The notes beneath the pieces were generated by a model, which was not told the origin of the DNA, did no database searches, and was given only the letters and a program-made list of their open reading frames with translations. The position numbers and the translations under genes are program-made. 64,000 nucleotides of DNA from Byssochlamys sp. IMV 00236. Lineage: Eukaryota > Ascomycota > Eurotiomycetes > Eurotiales > Thermoascaceae. This document shows positions 11,311 to 23,255 of this stretch, one piece after another (positions within the stretch are counted from its first letter, which is position 1; every line of letters begins with the position of its first letter). Location of the stretch: positions 274,734-338,733 of the forward strand of contig MSJH02000792.1 in NCBI GenBank assembly GCA_001931875.2. Direction: 5' to 3'.

Positions 11311-12126
11311 ATGGATTACTTTGAGTACTCGGCGCTGTCTAAGGCGCCCAACGACAGTCGCATTCAAAAAGACACTGTATCATGGTGCTGGAAAGTCCCA
11401 GCCTTCATATCTCCGTGGTTGATATTAGCAGGGTATGTTTCTGTGTAGTACTCTGTTTACTATCGTATCATCTGGGTACTGACTAGCAACAGTTATTTCG
11501 CAGCACCTCTGGCGCTCGAGAGAGGGGACGATAGACCGCGAGTCAACCGGACAGCACTAATCATACTGGGCTCTACCTTGGTAGTCTCGGGATATGTCGT
11601 TTCCATGGTCCTATGCTTTAAGCTGCGTCGCCGTTTCCTCCTTGAATCACTCTTCTTGTAAGCAACCCAGCACCTTTTTGTTTCTAGATCAGGTTGTTGA
11701 TATTCGTCTCTTAGACCATGCTTCGCTTCCAGTCTACTGAGCGCACTAAACGTCGTCTTCAACGTTCTCAGCCGCGACCTGCTCCCCTTAGATTCTTTGG
11801 CCACTCTGGTCATAGGCGTCTCATCTATATCTACGGTTATATACAGTTTTGCCGCAATAATCACGTATTGGAAAGTGATCTCCAGCCAACGGCCTGCCCG
11901 GAATACGTCCTCCCCTGATGATAGTGCGGCCTTCGTCAGCGAAGACGAAATGCAACGGAGACAGCTTTTGAAGCTTCTAGCGAATAACTCGGACGCCGCC
12001 AACCCGAACCTGGTACGGAGTACCTTCCGTATCGACCTTCCGGAGAATATAAATCCGTTCAGGGGCCGAGAGCAGGATCGATACCTTGTCGTGCCGGAGA
12101 GTGCGCACGAGAAATACAAGAACTAG
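11311..12126 (+). CDS. uncharacterised four-helix membrane protein
   Basis: Model: join(11311..11432,11493..11657,11715..12126), 232 aa. The family is not recognised. After splicing, four hydrophobic segments appear: about residues 30-50 (PAFISPWLILAGYFAAPLAL), 61-83, 91-112 and 122-147. The loops are basic near residues 84-89 (KLRRRF). A hydrophilic tail of about 85 residues follows, ending in NPFRGREQDRYLVVPESAHEKYKN. All three exons splice in phase with GTATGT and GTAAGC donors, and hydrophobic segments continue across both junctions, which supports the model. It could be a fungal-specific plasma or vacuolar membrane protein; no function is proposed. A 208-codon frame on the opposite strand is a shadow. 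Confidence 0.7.
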
Positions 12127-12912
12127 GGTTTCCAGAACAGAATTCACTGGATAGCTGAAAATATAGCATCATCACTCTATTATCTGATCTGAGCACTTAA
12201 AGGGGACAGAGAGGGCAAAGGTTGTCGCTAGCTTCCTGAGGTGCATGGCCCGAAGGCCTATTCGTTGGATATTCGACTTAATTGGCATCAGACCACGACA
12301 CGTTGCTTCATCAAAATTGTCTCGAAGGGCTCGAAGGGCTCTAGGCATGCCTGAGTATTTCATTCTTTTTTTTCTTTCTTTTTAACTTACCTGTGAAGAA
12401 CGCATACGTTCATTGGTTAGCGATGGCGCTTGGTTAAGGGGCATTGGGTCTTGCTAGCTACAGCGACTTACAGATGCAATTGTCTGGATTTCTTCGCGAG
12501 CTGTCTGCACTAATTGACGATAATACGAAAATCAAGTTTCATTTGACAAACTAGCATGTGCTGGATACTTAAGGTAAATCTGCATAGAAGCACAAGCCAC
12601 GGTTATTGAACTGGCCAGCGAATATAAATTCCCGACTTATCAGGACTTGTCCGCGACTCGAGAAGCTCCGAGGCGCCCAGACTTTATCGCCGCTGAGCCT
12701 CGGCAACTCTGATGCGTGGGGCGGGCTCGATCGTCAATTCATTAGACCAGGAGCGTCATCTTCGATCACAACAGATTTCAACTGTTTCGGCTTTCAGGGG
12801 CTTTGGTTTTTCTTTCTCTCACACTGGGTGGTAATAGTTACTGCGACTTCGGGATTTTGAAGCATAAGCAGGCCTAGACGCTTACACCATCCCCTGGTGG
12901 TTCTTATCTATC
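12127..12912. other. intergenic upstream of the thioesterase
   Basis: No gene is supported. A T-rich run (TTTTTTTTCTTTCTTTTT) lies near 12366. The rest is ordinary sequence that should include the thioesterase promoter. Confidence 0.45.
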
Positions 12913-14296
12913 ATGGCTAAGAGAGTGACACTCTTCGAACCGCCGCCATTGGATCCCTCCAAGGCTCCGATTGAAAATGTCCTCGAGCTAACTCCTGTAT
13001 TAGATATTGGTCCGGTAAGTTTACTGTCTCTAATGTTCATCTTTTCGTTATCTGCTTCCATCTCCTTTGGTGCCTTTTCCACGACATCCTCGTCAGACCG
13101 TCACTAACCATGAATGTCCCATCAACAGGATGTCTTCACGAATACTCGCCCACTGTGGCATCCACCTGGTGCGCGCGGAATCTACGGCGGTGCCGCTATC
13201 GCGCAATCCCTGGCAGCTGCGCAGCGAACCGTTCCTGACAATTTCTTTGCCCATAGCATGCACTGCTACTTTGTCCTAGCCGGAGACTCGGAGATCCCAA
13301 TTCTATACCATGTCGAGCGCGTGCGTGACGGAAAGAGTTTCGCGACGAGAACAGTTCAAGCGAGGCAGCGAGGACGGCCAATCTTCACGACTACTCTAAG
13401 TTTCAGCCGGGAGGGCAGTGGCGGAAAGAAGAAGATCGAGCATGCAGTGCCGATGCCAGACGTACAGCTACCACCGCCGGAGGATAATCCTTTCTTGGAT
13501 AAGTTGAGCAACACTCGCGAAGGTGGACCATTTGAATCGAGAAGAGCAGGAATTGTGAACAGTATGCGCAGCCGATCCTTTCGCCTGGTTAAGACCAACC
13601 AGCTAACCGCTATCGTTATTTAGGGGCCTCTCCCCATCCCACGGACAAGCGCATACGCCAATTTAACCGCTGTCGCGGCGAGATTTCTGCCGAAGGTGGT
13701 CATCAAGCCCACCTCTCTGCTCTCGCCTATATCACCGACAGCTACTTCATCGGAACTGTCGCACGCGTGCACGATATCCCGCGATTCTCCTCTCCTGCGG
13801 CCCTCCAGCGCGCCCTCAAAGCTCTGAAGAACCCATCCGATTTAGATGACGATACGATCTCCAGTTACTTAAAGGATCTTGCGGACGAGGAAACCGCTGA
13901 GCTACGATCCCGACTGGAAGGTGCGCTGACCAGAGCCCAGAACGTAAACAAAGAAGTGGGGATGATGGTCAGTCTGGACCATACCATCTATTTCCATAAT
14001 CCGCAGGCATTCCGCGCGGATGAATGGATGCTCAATGAGATGGATAGTCCGTGGTCCGGGGAAGGAAGAGGACTGGTGACGCAAAAGATCTGGTCGAAGG
14101 ACGGAGTGTTGATCGCGACGTGCATTCAGGAGGTAAGTGCTCTTCCATTTTCATCCCGGCACAATGGATAACTGCCAATGTTGCGGGCATTTCATTGCTC
14201 GTCCGAGTTTTCAGCACCGGAAAGGCTAATATGGAATAGGGTCTTGTACGATTAAAGCAGGACGATTCGGACAAGACCAGGACATCAAAACTATGA
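12913..14296 (+). CDS. peroxisomal acyl-CoA thioesterase II (ACOT8/Tes1/TesB family)
   Basis: Model: join(12913..13014,13129..13561,13624..14132,14240..14296), 366 aa. It hydrolyses acyl-CoA to free fatty acid and CoA in the peroxisome. Two hot-dog domains are visible. The first runs from VFTNTRPLWHPPGARGIYGGAAIAQSL through HSMHCYFVLAGD and VERVRDGKSFATRTVQA. The second includes HQAHLSALAYITDSYFIGTV, with the conserved Asp of the TesB triad, and ends at MVSLDHTIYFHNPQAFRADEWMLNEMDSPW, FARGL-like RGLVTQKIWSKDGVLIATCIQEG. The final 57-nt exon supplies GLVRLKQDDSDKTRTSKL, so the protein ends in a canonical SKL peroxisomal targeting signal. If the last intron is retained, the protein instead ends VSALPFSSRHNG and loses the signal. 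Confidence 0.92.
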
Positions 14297-15144
14297 ACCT
14301 CTTTCTGTTCCTCATTCAATCTGAGGCATTATATACCCGTACTTAGTTCTCGTCGCTCATTGTTCTGTTCCCTTTCGATCATTTGTATCTATAAGTCTAC
14401 GCATGGTGTCATTTACGTCTTCAACCCCCATTATAGAATCTTTTCCATTGTTTTTAAAACTTCGAGGGTTTAATTGCAGCTATTGCAGTTCCTCCTTTGG
14501 CGTGGTAGCACTTTATTTTGTTCCCCGATTTTTCAGATATCAATGTACAGGCAAATACAGATCATAGCCATGAAGCCGTTCCTTAAACTCAAATTATTCT
14601 TTCCTTAAATATATGATATTGCGGACTGAATGATCTGGATACACGATGATCATGGTGGGTTCTGACTTTCCTTTCGCATTCTATATCTCGACACTCGATA
14701 GTATCGCGTTGTTAATTTCGGTTATTCCACGTACGTTCCGGCTTATTGTATACCGAGGAACGAGTTGGAAAGAAAGAACACCCCAATACCAATACGCAGG
14801 TCAACTGACGCCTGTAGATGTCTATCGCACCATGGATCACCAAGAAGATATACCAACATGTTATCTGACTTTATTCTGAAGAGTGGCGACCAAGTCGTGT
14901 TGATCTGCTTTGGGCACCTGGTGGTTCAAGTCACGTTTCAACCCAGCGCCTGCCCCGCGATCAACTACTTATCTCGCCGTCTCCTCAAGTGCGACAAACG
15001 CCTTTAAAAAGGGGGAAATCCATTTAACAGAGGTGAATCAGACAATCGATCCATGCCGGAATGCTCATAATACAATTCTCAGTTCGAAAACGCTGCAGGA
15101 AGCCTCCCATGCTTTTTTGAAAAAACATCACAGAAGCCCGAAAA
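14297..15144. other. convergent intergenic, thioesterase / HODM protein
   Basis: About 850 nt between converging 3' ends. Short frames exist but show no known domain. Nothing else was seen. Confidence 0.45.
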
Positions 15145-16310
15145 TCACCCCACCTGCGGCAGCCCGATCGTTTGTTGGCAGAAATGCAGAACACTTTCTC
15201 CCCAGATATCTTTTCCTTTGTAACTTGCTACCTCTTCAGGCCAGGTTTCCATCTCTCTAACTAAGTTATGCAGTTCCTCTCTTGGGAGCTCCTCCAGTGT
15301 GGTGAGAGTGGTCTTGACGCCGAAAAGAAGAGCTCCGCTTTGCGGTAGCTTGCGAAAGGTCTGTCTTTCGCGTCGAATGATGATATCGCATGGTCGAGGA
15401 CTGGGGGTCGCCTCTGAGAGTCCATCTGGTCTGAACAATGTGGAATAAAGACCCTCGTTTGGTCCTTTTAGTTCTACAAAGTAGTTGGAGCGTTCCATGG
15501 GAGATTCAGGGGTCAATCGAGCAAGGAACCTTTACGAGCATCAGCACCGCCGACGAGCATACCCATTGTTGGAATTGTGGAGAAGTCTTACTTGCTAACA
15601 GATGCGGAGACTTGCTCTTTCCATAGTGGCACGGGGCTATGCAATTGAGTCACCGTCCATCCGATCCGTTCTGCAACAGCCCAACCGACGGGAAAGAGGC
15701 TTCCACTTGCTGCCCTGCATTGATCATTAGCCATTCGTTCTGTCCTCAAGCACAGTGTTAACACATACAGGTAGTACTCGTCATCCGCATTCTTTATCAG
15801 GATACTCAGGTCTTCCATGGATAGCCGCACTGCAACCTCAAGGGGTTCCATGCTGCTGTTTGGCCCTCCAAATATGAAAGTTTCTCCTGTTTTCTTGTTA
15901 TGGACCGCTGTCTCCTTATCTTTCTTTGTGCTTTCGAACATCCACGGATACCTTTCACAGAGGAAGGCCACGACTTCTGTCAATGCTTCGGTACAAGCTT
16001 CCCGAGATTCGGGAAGAACTTGGAATACTTTTGGCTTCTCCGCCTCAAGCAGACGCGCTCTCACTCGATGCTCGTCCATATAGTTCTTATCCATTGTTAA
16101 CCAATTGTGTTGGTCAAGTTTGCGGACGTCCATCATGACTCGATATGTACCCCGGCCTCGAATCGGCCTCGGAGGGTATGGTGCCATGCGCTCAAGATCG
16201 TGTGCAGAGCTTCGAGATCCCTTCCCGGATGAGAAGTCTCGAAGCCGTGTATAAAGCCATTGAAGGGAAAGGCTAATGAAAAGGAAAACCGCTAAGTATA
16301 CAAGTAACAT
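15145..16310 (-). CDS. heme-dependent oxidative N-demethylase-like protein (HODM, DUF3445)
   Basis: Model: complement(join(15145..15529,15592..15714,15769..16310)), 349 aa. The family (DUF3445) includes bacterial heme-dependent oxidative N-demethylase; many filamentous fungi carry paralogues of unknown substrate. A hydrophobic N-terminal segment, MLLVYLAVFLFISLSLQWLY, looks like a membrane anchor. The conserved core follows: TYRVMMDVRKLDQHNWLTMD, EVVAFLCERYPWMFE, then DEYYLAASGSLFPVGWAVAERIG restored by a 54-nt intron, then LHSPVPLWKEQV, and after the second intron FLARLTPESPMERSNYF. The remainder contains RRERQTFRKLPQSGALLFGVKT and the WGESVLHFC end region. The second exon junction (GTAAGA donor, AAG acceptor) is the least certain. 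The family call is good; the reaction is inferred only from the family. Confidence 0.82.
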
Positions 16311-19300
16311 GTTTAATGTTGGATCACTTCAACTGACAAAGAATATCCGGACGACATTTTGCTGAGAATCCGAGGAACTTATAATCCAGCTTTGTCCGGC
16401 AAGGAAAAACAACCGCCTCAATTAGCTTCTCTTCCATTACTCATTTTGCTTAATGGTTAATGACGACACGTGCCTGTGTTTCTGATACGTTCCTCATATT
16501 CCCCACAACGTCCACAGTTCGCTTACTTACATAGCATGGCAACATCCACATGATCATGCAGGCTTTTGGCGCGGTGCCATTGACGAGACCCATAATGAAA
16601 CTATCAAATAGAACCGCCAGGAACAAGACGCCTCTGTATAGACGGGTCCTACGCAGCTCATGGATTCAAGAAGCTGTGAAAATGACAAGCGGAACTCCAG
16701 CCGAGCCGTGTCCGTGCGCTTGGAACCTTTGTTGCTCGATCAGAGACAGGCCGGAAGCCGATCGCAGAACCGCAGTACCCGCCGATCTCTTGTCATCCGA
16801 ATTTCAGCTCTTCGAGATAATAACTATAGGTGAGGATTCGGCTACCCCCTGTCGAAGTTCTCGGTCTTGTGAGTTACCGCGACAGCCACTCGAAAGAGCC
16901 GCTATCTTTGAGCATGGCTGTGGAGTTAGTCCCCGGCAGCTTCTCCGCCCTACTGCGGACAAGGCTACGGAGTATAGCGTCTGCTCAACCGACCGCTCTG
17001 ACGCCTTTTCTTGGAAACTGCGTGACGGAACACTGGGTCCGGGTCCATTTTGGTTCCACATGGTGGTGGCTTATGGATCGTGGAACTGCTTCCCCGGAAA
17101 GTCCAGGCTTCGAAGTATCATTTGGTGACACAAGCTTCCAAGCTCAATCCGCCTTGACGATTATTGAGTTTCCCGCACAAGGCGCGCTTGCCGCCTGGAG
17201 GTTGATGCTTATTCTAAGAGATCTTGATTGTAATCCAATCAGTTCGCTGCCATAGTCATTCTCGATCTCGACTCATCGTGAGCGGTCAAGAGAGAGGCTC
17301 CGATAAACTGCTTATGTCATGACGCCATACTCGCCTTTTTTCTGATCTATCTCGTGTGCCTTTTGCCTGTCAGCTTTGGGATCCAAGATCCTAGCTGCGG
17401 ATCGTTATGTCAGTATTCTGTTAACGGTTGCAGTTACCACGATGCTACATTATTCGATCCAGGGGGTGCGGGCCAACCAGCTCTTTGTTACCGGTGCTCG
17501 GGTGAAGAGGCCACGCTAACCTTCTAGACAGACGCAGGGTCTCATCCACAATTAGTCTGGCCATTATTGAGCCCACCTCCCGAACGAACATACCGGGAAG
17601 CGCGGAGGAGTAAGTATGCTTTCCTGGTCGACGCCCCTGAAACGCGTCCTCATTAGTGTCTGCAGATCTGGTTCGTGTATCTGGTTCATGCTATGTACTT
17701 CCAGCCGCAGCGTGACCAATCCACTAGCGACTATTGATAACAAGTAGCCCTTGTTCCTGACGCCTGAGCCAGCCTATGAGCGAAGTACATGCTCGATGGG
17801 GTCCTCGTCCAATCAGGATCAGATATTGTACTGTTTATAACTTATTTCACTTTTTCGATTCTTATAATCTGGCAATTCATGTACTTGATGAACTGTGCGC
17901 TCTCCGGCTCTCGTTGTCCAGTGTAGGTCCATTGCCTAGTCACATACTGGATAAACAGCTTCTGCAGTTACTGCTGCGAACGCTTGCGGATAGCACAAAA
18001 TAACGTTGGCCACGCCGACAGACCCGGTTCCAGATCGACAGACCAGCTCGCTATAGGGAAAGGGTCAAACACGTCACCCAAGCTCGTGCATGGTCTAGCG
18101 AGCACCGAGGCTGCGAGTCTTAGGAGAAAAAGGACATGTCATGTCAATTTGGGCTTTCGGATTGTTCAATTCCAATACCCCACGGGCCCGAGCTTTTCAA
18201 GTCTATTTTGACAGCACTGCAGACTATACAATCTGATGCCGAACTATCGCCTCCGGTGATTATAGGTCGACTGTTTCTTATCCCCGCAGAAGCTATAGCT
18301 AGCTATGTTCATACCATGCGATCAGAATTATCTGGACCCTAACATTCGGGACTTCTGCTAACCATGTGAATGCACTTTGTTTCGGTCCATGAAAATCTTA
18401 CCTTTTGACAGATACAAGCAGACACAACGTGCACTTGTTGGGAAGGATGAAAAGCTGCGGGTTGCGCACGCGATAGTGCAAATTGCAGGTCAGACTCAAT
18501 TACCGAATGACTTCCATTGCTACTCTTGCTAAACGCTGGGGGGCTCGGAGATGCCGGACTTGAGACCTGTGGTTTGCCACAATCAGGCTGATGATGCACA
18601 AGGGCGTTCTAATCTGCGAACACGCAATAGCCTGAGCCTTGACTCGCCGTCTCTACAAGCGGACTTTTTAGTAGATTCCCTAAAAAGTGCTAGAGGGTCT
18701 TCTGAGATTCGGAAAACTTTGATATCGGCATCCAAGGAACCACTGCTTTTGGTATCAGCTTTCTACCTGTTCGGACAACTCATCTTCTGCCTCGATAAAC
18801 GAGAAAACTATACAGCATTAGCAGCCACTTCCTCTGTACAGATGCTAGTCCAGGCTAGGCAGGAGAAATGGACGGCGCAATGCTTAACGTCATCAGGTTA
18901 CACGCACTTCGCTTCTCTGCAGTTGATCAACAAACGTGAATTTTCCTTCTGAAGGCACGCCTGAGTTTCGGAGAAAGTGTACTAGCGAGGAGAATCGGAG
19001 GTGGTACATATTACCTATCCCTGTCTATCTGTTTACCTCCCTGTCCAACCGATAAATCACCCCAATCGACAGGGTATCTGAGAGCTGCGGTACGTAGTCA
19101 GTTCCTACAGTTGACTCCCGGGGATCTTATCGCTTCTCCGAGTACAATTGCAGCATCAGCTCCGATCTTTCCTACAGCGAGTATGTGGCACAGTCAACTT
19201 TCGTCTCATGCACCCCTCACGCAGACGGGACGTTAGCCCTCGATGAGATCACTCGTGTCATTCTGTCAAATTTAGCCAGGAAGAAAACGATGCGCCTAGT

Positions 19301-20894
19301 TTCTTGTGTTCCCTCTAAATGGCGATGGTGATATAGTCTTGCCTCTCTCGATAAGCCATTCTAGAGTTTCCCCCGGCCGAACAGCTTGCCACGTTGCCAC
19401 TATGCGCTGCCTTGCCTACAGAACGAGGATGAGGCACGGACATTAGACGAAGTCACCTGGTCGATGGTATCCCGTTTAATGGCCCAAATCAGAATATCCA
19501 ACCCTGCAACCCGTGTTCTGCATCTTTCCCCCACATCGGATCTTAGGAGCTCGTGCATAATACTAATATACGTACGAGTCATGAGGATGATCATGAGAAG
19601 GGGGAAAATATAAGGAATGACAAACAGAGGTCATGAGAACTTCAGAGGTACTATCCTACCCCAAAACATGCATCTGTTGCATTCCTCCCCAGCTGTATGT
19701 AGGTTTCAGTTGCGGAGGCAGCTTGGCAAGAACAACGACAGCAAGGGAGACTTACGAACCTAGCAGTAATAGAAAGAAATCGGCAAATGTCCGTTTAGTT
19801 CTTTCCAGTGCTAGTCATACAGGACAGTAGCACATTGATGAAGTGATATTGTATAATCCTAACTCCGGGGACTTGAATTCAGCCAAGAATATTTCAATCA
19901 TCTGTTTCTTAGATTTGACAATCCTTTCTAAGTTACACCTTTCTAACTTACAGACCAACAGAGCTCATTGATCTAGACGTTGGGCATGAGAAATGACGCA
20001 CTACGTGTCTGTTTGTCGATGCAGAAAGATTAGACCTGTCACATCGCCCTTTGCAGCATATATACGCTAGTTATAGAACATACTGGATCTAGATTCTTTG
20101 CATGAGTAGCACTTATGGTAATCAAGCCTTAAGTATGGAAGTCGACTTACATTACTGGATTTCCTAAAGAGTGGCTTTTCGAAGCACTTTCCCATCTTGA
20201 TCTATGAATGTCTCGAGACGTATTCTCAATTGAGTTATGGAACAACACAAGAGTGATAAGGTCAAGGTAAGATATAATACCGATCATCTGATATGATATG
20301 ATTGAATTGGATTGTATCGCATCGCATCGAATATAGGCTAATCATGATATATAAGATCTCTTCTCTTCTCAATCCATGAACAACAATACAGAAAAGAATA
20401 AAAAGAAGAAGAAAAAAGTAACTATCTCTTAATTTCATGACGACGGGAATATGAGGTATACGAAATTTCGATCTGTATCGAAAAAACAGGGGAATAGGGA
20501 AACGAAACATAAAAAAAAAAGTATAGATTAGCGCATGGGGAATCCAAAAAAAAAAAAGAAAAAATAATCAATCAGACATAGATCATGTGCAAACAAAAAA
20601 CATGAGGCACTCGAAGGAATAATGATAATAATAATGTACGCTCAAAACTCCGGTTCTCCAGTGCAGTGCAAAGTTGTCGGGTTTAGGTGCCCAGACATCT
20701 TTTCTCTTTGCTTTTTTTTTTGTATGAACGTAATCCAGTTTCCAGGTCCAATCTGCTTCGCTCGGCTATGGGACCTATTGGAAGCTTGCTTCTAGGACAT
20801 AATGATTTCGCGGAGCCTCTTGTAACATCTAAAATGCCATTCGTCCGGTCTCTCTCTATCTTTGGGAGTCTCAGGCATGGATAGGACTAACCAA
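16311..20894. other. large gene-poor interval
   Basis: About 4.6 kb, the longest stretch in the window with no supported gene. Frames at 16550-17255, 17776-18003 and 18551-18952 (plus strand) and 18339-18599 (minus) have no recognised domain, uneven composition and no convincing splice partners. The last 650 nt is A-rich on the plus strand and probably includes the 3' UTR of the Hsp70-like gene. No tRNA, transposase remnant or long repeat was noticed. It could hold a noncoding RNA or a fast-evolving orphan gene. Confidence 0.45.
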
Positions 20895-23255
20895 CTACCG
20901 GAACTTTGCCGTGCAACGGCCCATGACCTCACCCTGGCAGACCAGTTCGGCGTTGAATTCACTTCCATCAAGTGTTAGATAGATGTCGAAGTACACGCGG
21001 TAAAAGGTGCCCTGAGGCGTGTCCATGCGCTCAAAGTCCTTTTCGAGATTCTTGCGAGAGAGGTCCGAGGTAAGCGTGACGACCTCCTTGATGCCTGACG
21101 CGAAATGCCGGTTAGCAATGGATGGAATAGACTATGTTGGGCGAAAGAAAAAAAAGGAGAAACTTACGAGGATCCTTGGTATACTCCGGACACACATCCT
21201 CGTCACAGGCATAGAGGATATCTTCGTACATCAACGTAGCACCAGGAGCAACCTGGCGGAAAAAGCTGACTTTGACTGGCTCTCCGATCTTCACGCGCTC
21301 ACCCTTCTGGACAAAGATTTGCCGTGTATACTTGCATCTATCTTTACCGTCCAAACTGGGCACGCGATACTGCTCTGGGTGGTAGCCTTCTTTGAATGGC
21401 TGTAAGGTTGCCATCAGATAGTGTCGACGGGCAACTCTATGGGTGACGACTCGCTCCGTGATACCTGCAGTTACTGCACCTTTGACAATGGCCGCAACCG
21501 AGTCCATGGGCCGCACAACCTTAGACTGATACTGAGGGGGCACATGAAGTTTGATTTGCTGGAAGAGGTATTCGGAAGCACCAAAACCACCAACGATCAA
21601 GACGTTCTAGGGTGACCGTCAGAAAAAAAAAACTGCACATATAAGAGCAAATAGTGGGGTTGGTTAATGCCACCTACCTGTAACGACCGGTTCTGAGCTT
21701 GGATGGCTATGATCTGATTGCGAATCAGTTCCAATATCCGATTCACAACCGGCTCGAAGCACTGTAGGATCTCCTCGTTGGTGAAAGTCATGAAACCCTC
21801 CTCAATTCCAGCTTCAGGATAGTCAGACTCGATACCAACATCCACCGCCCATTTCTGACCATTGTTACGGAAGTCCGCCTTGATTCGGTTCTCAAAGTCC
21901 ATAATGCACTTCGCGTATACTCTTCCGGCGGTCCGTGATCCATCTGGGAGTTTCATCTTTCGAATCTTTGCGCGCAGGATGTTGCTGAAGTTCCGATTCA
22001 AGGTTGTAGATCCGCAGGAGTCACCGGAACCAGCGGTGCACTCCGCAACACTGAAGGGATGTTCCTCCTCAACTTCATATGCGATCAGGTCAACTGTTCC
22101 ACCGCCACAATCGACGATGAGAATGGCGTCTCCAATCTTCAAGTTGAGAAGTCCAGTCTTGGAGCAAAACATAGCAGCAGCCTCTGGCTCCGAGATCAAG
22201 GTCAAACGGTTATCATTCTCATCCCGCAAGAAACCAGCTTGAATGGCCGCCGATCGCGTGGCTGCTTTTCCAGCATCATTCCAGATGGCGGGTACTGTCA
22301 AGAAATATCTGATGTTTCGCTCTTCTCTGTCGAAAACCTCTCCTAGTGTCTTCTGCAGCTGAGCCCGCATTGCCTGTCGTAGCTTGAAGAGATAATCTGC
22401 CGCGACGTCGATCTCTGACTTGCCTGGAGGCAGCGGAGGAAGGTTGATGGGGTCAATGTAGGTATTTCCTGAAAGCATAAGCTGTAGCTTGAACCATTCG
22501 ACCTTCTGTACTCCAGGTTTTGGATAGCCGCTAGGAGCGAGGGCGTCCGCAACATCGTGGGCCCATCCTACAACGTTCTGGTACTGATCGTAGTATAGCA
22601 CGGTGGGAATCTACTCAGCAACAGCAAGGTTAGATGCCAGACTCGTCAAATCCCAAGGTCATTCGAACACAGCTCTCCATACCTTCTGCTTGGTATTCGT
22701 GCCCGCTCCGGGCCATTCTGTGATTATATCCTCCCTCGCCTCTGTATTCGTCGCAAAAGCGAAAGCAACACCAGAGAATGTTGTGCCAAAATCAATACCG
22801 ACGATTAGCTGGGCCTTGCTCCGCCCTGCACCCTCCACCTCTACTGCGGGGTTGCGCATCCCATACTGGTTCATCGTGGGTTGGATCCCATGCGGAATCG
22901 ATTGAGGATATCCTCCATAGGCTGGAGGCGCCATAGCAGGAACACCATGCTGCCCATACTGCAGACTGGTGTTTATAGGTGCGGGGTGGGGGGCAAGCTG
23001 CTGCCCCGGCGGCATCGGGCTGGTCGGTCGACCCGTACCATTATATGGATAACTGGGAGGGCGACCGTGCTGCGCGTGGCCAGGCATGGGTAAACTGGCT
23101 GTCGAGGCCGACGGTGGAGAGCCGGTAGAGCTGGCGTTCGACGGCGCCAGGAGGTTGTTGTGCGGACTGGCGACCTGGTCCTGAGGTAGGTTGCTGTGAC
23201 TGTTCTTGCGTCTGCTGAAAGTGAGGGATTTGAATCGGGAGCTCATTAGATCCAT
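20895..23255 (-). CDS. HSP12A-like Hsp70-family ATPase
   Basis: Model: complement(join(20895..21094,21168..21606,21678..22610,22683..23255)), 714 aa. It belongs to the actin/Hsp70 ATPase superfamily in the atypical HSP12A-like branch expanded in filamentous fungi, not to the canonical folding chaperones. The first 150 residues are Pro-, Ser-, Gly- and Tyr-rich and probably disordered. The ATPase core begins GIDFGTTFSGVAFAF (153-167), continues with ILIVDCGGGTVDLIAYEV (phosphate 2) and LIVGGFGASEYLFQ (adenosine motif). A short beta-rich C-terminal region includes IFVQKGERVKIGEPVKVSFFRQV and FYRVYFDIYLTLDGSEF. No EEVD end or typical substrate-binding domain is present. All four exons join in phase. 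A polypyrimidine leader precedes the ATG. Confidence 0.9.

Noticed and set aside
11493..12119. Minus-strand frame of 208 codons
   Set aside because: The plus strand gives a spliced protein with four membrane helices continuous across exons; the minus frame shows no domain.
16550..17255. Possible gene in the gene-poor interval
   Set aside because: The overlapping frames have no recognised motifs, no family similarity and no convincing splice sites.
18551..18952. 133-codon plus-strand frame, considered as the end of a transcription factor
   Set aside because: No zinc cluster or regulatory domain could be found upstream, and composition is not clearly coding.
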